Assembly (NCBI GenBank): GCA_013203525.1
Contig: JABMQB010000276.1
Span: forward strand, 1-6,439
Direction of reading: 5' to 3'
Source: Mariniphaga sp.
GTDB lineage: Bacteria; Bacteroidota; Bacteroidia; Bacteroidales; Prolixibacteraceae
DNA length: 6,439 nucleotides
This document shows, in pieces, positions 1 through 4,281 of this stretch; within the stretch, counting starts at the first letter, position 1, and each line of letters opens with the position of its first letter. The notes below the pieces were generated by a model. That model searched no databases, was not told where the DNA came from, and saw only the letters and a list, made by a program, of their open reading frames with translations. A program made the position numbers and the translations under genes.

Positions 1-1
1 C

Positions 2-757
2 GGTTTTATTGGTGGCGGAAGGATTACTAAAATTTTTCTGCAAGCATTGGCAAACAAACAAATCGACTTTTCATCGGTTGTGGTTTGCGAAACCAATTCA
101 GAAGTACTGAATGCACTCAAAAAACAGTTCCCAAAAATTCAAATGACTGATTCGTGCATAATGGCAGCAAAGCAAAACATTGTTTTTATTGCCTTGCACC
201 CCCCTGTAATTATGGAAACCCTGGAACAAATCAAAGAATGGATTTCTGAAAAGACACAGGTAATTTCATTAGCCCCAAAAATCAGCATTGAAAAAATTGC
301 GTCCAAATTGGGAACAAAAAACATTGCTCGAATGATTCCCAATGCCACCTCATACATCAACAAAGGCTACAATCCTGTTTATTTTTCTACCGAATATTCA
401 TCTTCAAAAAAGCAATCTTTGTTTGAAATGCTAACTATGTTGGGAAAAACATTTGCAGTAACCGAATCAAAACTCGAAGCTTATGCAATTATTTCAGCCA
501 TGTTGCCAACCTACTTCTGGTTTCAATGGGAAGAAATACAAAACCTTGGGGTGCAAATGGGGCTTGATGAAAAAGAGTGCCAAACTGCCATTCAGGAAAC
601 TTTAAATGCTGCAATCCAATTATTTTACAATCCTAAACTAAGCAGCAACGAAGTAATTGACCTTATTCCTGTAAAACCTATTGGCGAACATGAAGCGCAA
701 ATATCCGAAATATATCAAACAAAATTGATGGGGTTGTTCGAAAAAATTAAACCATAA
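2..757 (+). CDS. ProC-like NAD(P)-binding oxidoreductase, 5'-partial
   Basis: The frame is open from the left window edge, so the true start lies just outside; 251 residues are visible. Seen: it opens with GFIGGGRITK, a Rossmann dinucleotide-binding loop as at the very N-terminus of pyrroline-5-carboxylate reductases (ProC, about 270 aa), so probably only a few residues are missing. A second match is ARMIPNATSYINKGYNPVYF (residues about 109-128), equivalent to the ProC segment around VRVMPNTP. An all-helical C-terminal half (about 155-251) corresponds to the ProC dimerisation domain. Odd: the ProC SGSGPAY stretch reads SAMLPTYFW, and the SPGGTT signature that contributes to substrate binding reads IPVKPIGEHE. 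Proline synthesis is therefore doubtful; an NAD(P)-dependent reductase or a sensor-like paralogue is possible. The stop lies 3 bp before the thioredoxin-like gene, so the two are probably co-transcribed from a promoter outside the window. The fold call is firm, the substrate unknown. Confidence 0.82.
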   Translation, partial: GFIGGGRITKIFLQALANKQIDFSSVVVCETNSEVLNALKKQFPKIQMTDSCIMAAKQNIVFIALHPPVIMETLEQIKEWISEKTQVISLAPKISIEKIASKLGTKNIARMIPNATSYINKGYNPVYFSTEYSSSKKQSLFEMLTMLGKTFAVTESKLEAYAIISAMLPTYFWFQWEEIQNLGVQMGLDEKECQTAIQETLNAAIQLFYNPKLSSNEVIDLIPVKPIGEHEAQISEIYQTKLMGLFEKIKP

Positions 758-760
758 AAT

Positions 761-1231
761 ATGGTAAAAAAGATTCTTCCATGGATAGTTTTTTCAGTAC
801 TGTTTGCTTTTTTGATTATCGGTTTTGCGATGAAAGGTAGCATGAACAACTATCTGTCCAGAATGATGAAAGAACATGCTTCCCCCGAATTGTTGATTTC
901 GGGGGAGATTTTAATCGATTCGTTATACAATTACTCAAAGAATGGATTAAGCTACGAAATTACATTTCTTGAATTTGGCGCAAAGGGTTGTTCTGCCTGT
1001 AAACGTATGGAAAGTGTATTGGAAGAAATTAGCACGAAATATCCAAGTCGTGTTAATGTTAAATTCATAAATATTTTGCTTCCAGAGAATCAGGTTTTGA
1101 TGAAATATTACGGAATTGCGACAATTCCTACGCAAGTGCTCCTTGATAAAGGAAGAAATGTATTTTTTAGAAATACAGGATATTATTCCACAGAAGAGAT
1201 GGAGAAAGAATTTGCTTTTTCCAAAAAGTAG
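761..1231 (+). CDS. membrane-anchored thioredoxin-fold protein (CSAC)
   Basis: A 156-aa thiol-disulfide exchange protein. Seen: MVKK followed by a hydrophobic segment (about 5-24) without a convincing cleavage site, which suggests an N-terminal anchor with the domain outside the cytoplasmic membrane. The thioredoxin fold spans about 65-150, with the redox motif C77-S-A-C80 preceded by FLEFGAKG and the cis-proline motif TIPT (121-124, P123). The active site is CSAC rather than CGPC, so its redox potential may differ from housekeeping thioredoxin. Family knowledge, from memory: similar small proteins (FLEFG..C..C.., IPTQVLLD) occur next to CcdA/DsbD-type electron carriers, including in arsenic-resistance regions of anaerobes. 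No such carrier is in this window, but one could lie upstream. The ATG follows the ProC-like stop by 3 bp and is preceded by TAAAAT rather than a Shine-Dalgarno sequence. A periplasmic reductant for an exported partner is the likeliest role; direct recycling of cytoplasmic ArsC is unlikely on topology. Confidence 0.88.
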   Translation: MVKKILPWIVFSVLFAFLIIGFAMKGSMNNYLSRMMKEHASPELLISGEILIDSLYNYSKNGLSYEITFLEFGAKGCSACKRMESVLEEISTKYPSRVNVKFINILLPENQVLMKYYGIATIPTQVLLDKGRNVFFRNTGYYSTEEMEKEFAFSKK

Positions 1232-1251
1232 TCAAATAATATTAGTAATGC

Positions 1252-1324
1252 AAAAAGATCGCGCATTTGTATGCAATGTCTTTCTTGCATTATATCATGA
1301 AATGCGCTACTGCATCTTCTTTTT
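1252..1324. terminator. probable bidirectional terminator hairpin
   Basis: Between two convergent genes lies a nested inverted repeat. AAGAT (1255-1259) pairs with ATCTT (1314-1318); GCGCATTT (1261-1268) pairs with AAATGCGC (1300-1307); ATGCAA (1271-1276) pairs with TTGCAT (1285-1290), leaving an 8-nt loop. The plus strand ends in TTCTTTTT (1317-1324), and the minus strand ends in five T opposite 1252-1256. Internal loops (1291-1299 and 1308-1313) make the stem imperfect. The position suits ending both the thioredoxin-like transcript and the SagB-like transcript. Folding energy was not computed. Confidence 0.55.
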
Positions 1325-1356
1325 GTTTGCCAGCCTTTGTTGTAGTACAACCCTTA

Positions 1357-2004
1357 TTATTCACCCGGATACCCCACGGTTTGTGCCAAAATTACATGCT
1401 GGTCGGGCCTCAATTTGAGAACCTCTTTTGCTTTTGCTTTGTCAATCTGTCCTCTAACGATGGTTGCAAGCCCCTCTGATGCGCAATACAGATATACATT
1501 CTGTGATATATATCCCACATCAGTAGCTGAATAAAATTTCCGAAACTCATCATCAGCATTGGTCATGCGGTTAAAGTCGGCTACAAAAACCAGGTTCAAC
1601 GGAGCTGTTTTTACAAAATCCTGTGTGCCGGCATACTCGCGCAAATCTTCATTTCCCATTTTTAGCATAGCATGTAGTTCCGGATCATAAACAAACCATC
1701 CTTCGGATTTGATGATATAAATGTCAAATTCATTGTAAGTCCTTGCCGAAGGAACAGTTCTGAAACCGTTTGGCCTGTTAATACCATAGGCGGCCCAGAG
1801 CAAATTAGAAATTTGTTGCTGCGATAGTTCCATGCTACTATAAGAACGTTGCGACTTCCGGTTCTGCAACGCTTCCATCAGGGACATTCCCCCGGTTTTT
1901 TGAACAGGTGGTAAATTAATGGTTTCAATGACCTGGGCTAAACCGGAACTGATGCCCCATCCAAAAAAAATACCAATAATTAAAATGATAACTCTACTTT
2001 TCAT
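1357..2004 (-). CDS. exported SagB/nitroreductase-family flavoprotein
   Basis: A 215-aa protein of the FMN-dependent nitroreductase fold, closest in pattern to SagB/ThcOx-type dehydrogenases. Seen: a Sec signal peptide (about 1-24, hydrophobic core VIILIIGIFFGWGI, ending SGLAQ). R49-K-S-Q-R53 matches the FMN-phosphate loop (R-x-S-x-R) of the family. LLWAAYGINRPNG (68-80) followed by RTVPSA (82-87) is the typical SagB block. DVGYISQNVYLYCASEGLAT (162-181) followed by IVRG is the late cofactor/dimer block. The length is normal for a single domain. It lacks the twin arginines expected if FMN were inserted before Tat export, so the cofactor must be acquired outside, or the protein may have another role. 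The gene is divergent from arsR across a 230-bp control region and converges with the thioredoxin-like gene. Its substrate is unknown; a link to arsenic rests only on position. The ATG at 2004 is chosen because it opens directly into the signal peptide. Confidence 0.83.
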   Translation of the reverse strand: MKSRVIILIIGIFFGWGISSGLAQVIETINLPPVQKTGGMSLMEALQNRKSQRSYSSMELSQQQISNLLWAAYGINRPNGFRTVPSARTYNEFDIYIIKSEGWFVYDPELHAMLKMGNEDLREYAGTQDFVKTAPLNLVFVADFNRMTNADDEFRKFYSATDVGYISQNVYLYCASEGLATIVRGQIDKAKAKEVLKLRPDQHVILAQTVGYPGE

Positions 2005-2087
2005 GATTTGTTAATTTTTGGTTTATTCATTTTATCTACAAATTCAACTAATCAATAATTGGGTGAGTTGAAATTAATGTCATTTAA

Positions 2088-2095
2088 CAAATTTA
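2088..2095 (-). promoter_or_regulatory. candidate -7 box for the SagB-like gene
   Basis: On the minus strand this reads TAAATTTG, a perfect match to the Bacteroidota -7 consensus TAnnTTTG, giving a leader of roughly 75-80 nt before the ATG at 2004. The nearest upstream TTTG (2111-2108) is only 12 nt away, too close for a standard -33 element, so the call is weak in this AT-rich stretch. Confidence 0.3.
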
Positions 2096-2176
2096 ATAAA
2101 TCGAAACCAAAAGAATGTAAGAACGAACCATATAAAAACAGTCTTTTTTCAACTAAACTTTAATATTTATTTAAAA

Positions 2177-2190
2177 ACGTATTAATACGT
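2177..2190. promoter_or_regulatory. palindromic operator candidate, probably ArsR
   Basis: ACGTATTAATACGT is a perfect 14-bp palindrome centred about 52 bp before the arsR start codon, just upstream of the arsR -7 box. Its ACG-N8-CGT frame recurs at 2206-2219, centre to centre 29 bp. ArsR/SmtB repressors bind AT-rich dyads at their own promoters, so autoregulation by the adjacent arsR product is the natural reading. The assignment is inferred from position and symmetry. Confidence 0.6.
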
Positions 2191-2205
2191 CATAATAAAT
2201 ATTTA

Positions 2206-2219
2206 ACGTATATTTGCGT
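2206..2219. promoter_or_regulatory. second, imperfect operator half-dyad over the promoter
   Basis: ACGTATATTTGCGT shares the first six bases and the ACG-N8-CGT frame with the palindrome at 2177-2190, but its centre is not symmetric. It contains the whole arsR -7 box, so a bound repressor would block polymerase. A 10-bp palindrome, TAAATATTTA (2196-2205), separates the two copies and may be incidental in such AT-rich DNA. Confidence 0.45.
2209..2216 (+). promoter_or_regulatory. -7 box of the ars operon promoter
   Basis: TATATTTG matches the Bacteroidota TAnnTTTG consensus exactly. No TTTG is seen at the usual -33 distance, where the flank of the palindromic operator lies. Transcription would begin near 2221-2224, giving arsR an unusually short leader of about a dozen nucleotides. 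Confidence 0.6.
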
Positions 2220-2222
2220 CAA

Positions 2223-2226
2223 AGGA
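2223..2226 (+). promoter_or_regulatory. AGGA ribosome binding site of arsR
   Basis: AGGA lies 8 nt before the ATG at 2235. It supports that ATG over the in-frame TTG at 2214, which sits inside the -7 box and cannot be in the mRNA. A purine-rich site of this quality is uncommon in this window. Confidence 0.5.
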
Positions 2227-2234
2227 ATAGAATT

Positions 2235-2570
2235 ATGGTACAGTCAAAAACCGAATTATTCGAAGCGGAGTTAATAGAAAAAGCTAACCTCTTTAAAGCG
2301 TTGGCTCATCCGGCGCGCCTTAGGATTTTACAGTTCCTGGCTGAAACAAAATCCTGCATCACAGGTGATATTTCGGATGAACTTCCACTGGGCAGGACCA
2401 CTGTAAACCAGCATTTGAAGGAGCTGAAAGATGCTGGCTTAATCGTTGGTCACATCGAGGGTGTGAAAACAAAATACTGCCTTAATCCTGAAAAAATAAA
2501 AGAATTCACAAATCAGGCAGTTGACTTTTTTGCACAAATTGAAATGGACAGCAATCTTAAATGTGATTAA
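2235..2570 (+). CDS. arsR: ArsR-family metalloregulatory repressor
   Basis: A 111-aa winged-helix repressor expected to sit on the operon promoter as a dimer and leave it when arsenite or a similar thiophilic ion binds. Seen: the entry motif FKALAHPARLRILQFL (20-35), then the helix-turn-helix around GDISDELPLGRTTVNQHLKE (44-63) and the wing around GHIEGVKTKYCLNPEK (72-87). The length is typical. The classic ELCVCDL metal-binding box of E. coli-type ArsR is replaced by KSCITGDI, keeping only C41; the other cysteines are C82 after the wing and C110 next to the C-terminus, so the arsenite site is probably built differently. I recall Bacteroidota ars operons whose ArsR carries this CI.GDI pattern. 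It is the first gene of the operon, 12 bp before the 69-aa ORF, and two dyads at its promoter suggest autoregulation. Confidence 0.93.
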   Translation: MVQSKTELFEAELIEKANLFKALAHPARLRILQFLAETKSCITGDISDELPLGRTTVNQHLKELKDAGLIVGHIEGVKTKYCLNPEKIKEFTNQAVDFFAQIEMDSNLKCD

Positions 2571-2582
2571 AATCTGATAGTC

Positions 2583-2792
2583 ATGAAACTGATGGTAAAT
2601 TATGTCATTCAGGGGGAAAACCTACACCGGTTTGATTCCGAAATCGTTGAAATTATGCAGGTGCCACCATTGTTTTCCCCGGAACCCCATCAAACTAATG
2701 TTAAAGCAGAATTGATCAAATGGGTTCAACACAAACAAAGAAATTTAAGAGTTAAGGAAAAGATTGTAGTATTAAAAACTTTAAGAGTTTAA
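2583..2792 (+). CDS. hypothetical 69-aa protein in the ars operon
   Basis: I do not recognise this protein. It starts 12 bp after arsR and ends 27 bp before arsC on the same strand, so it should be co-transcribed. Seen: no cysteine, no signal peptide or membrane segment; a proline-rich centre (VPPLFSPEPHQ, 27-37) and a basic C-terminal third (HKQRNLRVKEKIVVLKTLRV, 50-69) in which LRV occurs twice because of a DNA repeat. No Shine-Dalgarno sequence precedes the ATG at 2583; an alternative ATG is at 2592. In Bacteroidota ars operons I recall a longer protein of about 150 aa (DUF6428) in this slot, but I see no resemblance. It may be a real small protein, or a remnant whose end runs into spacer-like AT-rich sequence. 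The lack of cysteines argues against the ArsD metallochaperone. Confidence 0.5.
   Translation: MKLMVNYVIQGENLHRFDSEIVEIMQVPPLFSPEPHQTNVKAELIKWVQHKQRNLRVKEKIVVLKTLRV
2744..2789. repeat. short direct repeat TTTAAGAGTT
   Basis: TTTAAGAGTT occurs at 2744-2753 and again at 2780-2789, offset by 36 bp, in frame with the 69-aa ORF, where each copy encodes LRV. The second copy runs straight into the stop codon. It could be a small duplication or a spacer-type simple sequence captured by the reading frame. Confidence 0.5.
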
Positions 2793-2819
2793 AAGATATT
2801 CAATAAAATTATAAAAAAT

Positions 2820-3245
2820 ATGAGGATTCTAATTTTATGCACCGGCAACAGTTGCCGCAGCCAAATGGCACACGGTTTTTTGCAGTCGTTCGACAAAAAG
2901 CTTGATGTAAGTTCTGCAGGCACCGAAGCTTCAGGTAAGTTAAGCAGTAGGGCTGTGAAAGTGATGCAGGAAATCGGGATCGATATAAGCCACCATAAAT
3001 CAGATCCGGTTGATAAATATTTAGATCAGGAATGGGATTATGTAATTACAGTCTGTGGTGGCGCCAATGAAAATTGCCCTGCTTTCCTGGGAAAAGTAAA
3101 ACAACGCCTGCATATAGGGTTTGATGATCCATCGCATGCGGTTGGCTCCAATGATTTTGTTTGGAGTGAATTTTACCGTGTCAGAAATGAAATCAAAGAG
3201 GCATTCTTTAAACTCTACACCGAAAAAATAAAACCACAGCTTTAA
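2820..3245 (+). CDS. arsC: arsenate reductase, thioredoxin-coupled type
   Basis: A 141-aa cytoplasmic enzyme that reduces arsenate to arsenite, built on the low-molecular-weight tyrosine phosphatase fold. Seen: the P-loop C7-TGNSC-R13-S near the N-terminus; the redox pair C79 and C86 in VCGGANENC, with the CX6C spacing of the S. aureus pI258/B. subtilis enzymes (Cys82/Cys89 there); and the catalytic aspartate D103 in FDDPS. All three relay cysteines are present, so this is a true arsenate reductase rather than a phosphatase. Family knowledge: the C79-C86 disulfide formed in each cycle is reduced by thioredoxin. The length matches the family (about 130-140 aa). It lies 27 bp after the small ORF, behind an A-rich leader (ATAAAAAAT) without a Shine-Dalgarno sequence, and 4 bp before acr3, so its product can be exported directly. 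Confidence 0.95.
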   Translation: MRILILCTGNSCRSQMAHGFLQSFDKKLDVSSAGTEASGKLSSRAVKVMQEIGIDISHHKSDPVDKYLDQEWDYVITVCGGANENCPAFLGKVKQRLHIGFDDPSHAVGSNDFVWSEFYRVRNEIKEAFFKLYTEKIKPQL

Positions 3246-3249
3246 TCTA

Positions 3250-4281
3250 ATGACATCTAAAAAAAAGCATATTGGCGTTTTTGAAAAATACCTTACATTA
3301 TGGGTAGCATTGTGTATAGCCGGAGGTATAACAATCGGGCATTTTGCAGGAAGCAGTATTGAATTTTTAAGTAAGCTCGAAATATTTAAAGTAAATATTC
3401 CGGTTGCTATCCTCATTTGGCTAATGATTTATCCAATGATGTTACAGGTAGACTTTTCGAGTCTTAAAAACGTAAGGAAAAGCCCAAAAGGATTAATTCT
3501 CACACTCATAGTAAACTGGCTTATAAAACCATTTACCATGGCTTTTTTTGCCTGGATATTTTTTACTAAAATTTATGCTGCTTTTATTTCACCCGAACAG
3601 GCTGGAGAATATATTGCAGGCGCAATACTACTTGGTGCAGCACCCTGCACAGCTATGGTTTTTGTGTGGAGTTACCTTACAAATGGCGACCCTAATTATA
3701 CCCTTGTTCAGGTTTCAATAAACGACCTGATTATTTTGGTAGCATTTATTCCAATTGTAGGATTATTATTAGGAATTACAAACATATCAATTCCGTACGA
3801 CACTTTGGTTGCCAGTATAATTGTATTTGTAGTTGTACCATTGATGGCGGGATATATAACTCATAAAATCTTAGTGAATAAAAAGGGTGAAGATTGGTTT
3901 AAAAATATATTTCTCCCAAAGTTTAAACCGGTTTCAATTATTGCACTTTTAATCACTTTGGTATTGCTTTTTGCATTCCAGGGGAACACTATTATTAACA
4001 AACCCCTTATAATTCTACTGGTTGCTATACCACTGGTAATTCAGACCTACTTTATATTTTTTATTACCTGGTTTGGCGGAAGGAAATTAAAACTGCCCCA
4101 TGCCATTTGCTCACCGGCAGCTATGATTGGTGCCAGCAATTTTTTTGAATTGGCAGTGGCAGTTGCTATTGCATTATTTGGCTTACAATCACCGGCTGCA
4201 ATGGTTACAGTTGTTGGTGTGCTGGTTGAAGTGCCGGTAATGTTATCGTTGGTTGCGCTGGCAAATAAATGGAAATATTAA
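3250..4281 (+). CDS. acr3: ACR3-family arsenite efflux permease
   Basis: A 343-aa inner-membrane transporter that expels arsenite using the proton motive force. Seen: about ten hydrophobic segments, roughly at 14-32, 50-66, 80-106, 121-143, 150-175, 183-205, 226-244, 250-272, 283-311 and 316-336. The signature LLGAAPCTAMVFVWSYL (127-143) carries C133, the cysteine shown in other ACR3 proteins to be needed for arsenite transport. SPAAMIGASNFFELAVAVAI (288-307) carries E300, matching the essential glutamate of the ninth helix. The length equals the bacterial norm, so it looks intact. It starts 4 bp after arsC, indicating translational coupling, and is the last gene of the operon. Its stop codon overlaps that of the opposing peptidase gene and no hairpin terminator is visible. 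ACR3 carries arsenite but not usually antimonite with the same efficiency, so arsenic is the likelier substrate. Confidence 0.95.
   Translation: MTSKKKHIGVFEKYLTLWVALCIAGGITIGHFAGSSIEFLSKLEIFKVNIPVAILIWLMIYPMMLQVDFSSLKNVRKSPKGLILTLIVNWLIKPFTMAFFAWIFFTKIYAAFISPEQAGEYIAGAILLGAAPCTAMVFVWSYLTNGDPNYTLVQVSINDLIILVAFIPIVGLLLGITNISIPYDTLVASIIVFVVVPLMAGYITHKILVNKKGEDWFKNIFLPKFKPVSIIALLITLVLLFAFQGNTIINKPLIILLVAIPLVIQTYFIFFITWFGGRKLKLPHAICSPAAMIGASNFFELAVAVAIALFGLQSPAAMVTVVGVLVEVPVMLSLVALANKWKY
4278..4281. other. convergent stop codons sharing TTAA
   Basis: The acr3 stop (TAA, 4279-4281) and the stop of the minus-strand peptidase gene (complement of TTA, 4278-4280) overlap within TTAA. There is no spacer, so any transcript that fails to stop inside the facing gene is antisense to it. 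Confidence 0.9.

Noticed and set aside
47..757. TTG at 47 as the start of the ProC-like gene
   Set aside because: The frame stays open to the window edge and the 15 codons before it encode the GFIGGG nucleotide-binding loop, so the gene begins outside the window.
1116..1479. Two overlapping plus-strand frames across the trx/SagB junction
   Set aside because: They run antisense through the SagB-like gene and the hairpin, lack any recognisable motif or start signal, and overlap better-supported genes.
2196..2205. TAAATATTTA as a third operator
   Set aside because: It is a palindrome, but pure A/T palindromes of this size are common in such AT-rich DNA and it lacks the ACG/CGT ends of the other two sites.
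2214..2234. In-frame TTG as an upstream start of arsR, adding 7 residues
   Set aside because: The TTG is the last part of the -7 box TATATTTG, so it lies upstream of the likely transcription start; the ATG at 2235 has AGGA at proper spacing and gives a normal ArsR N-terminus.
2583..2792. ArsD metallochaperone as identity of the small ORF
   Set aside because: ArsD is cysteine-rich and longer; this protein has no cysteine and no similar motif, and no ArsA ATPase gene is present.
2820..3245. Low-molecular-weight protein tyrosine phosphatase instead of arsenate reductase
   Set aside because: The CX6C redox pair C79/C86 in addition to the P-loop is specific to thioredoxin-coupled ArsC, and the gene lies between arsR and acr3.
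3250..4281. Bile-acid/sodium symporter as the identity of the permease
   Set aside because: Same superfamily, but the GAAPCTAMVFVWS signature, the E300 helix and the ars context fit ACR3.
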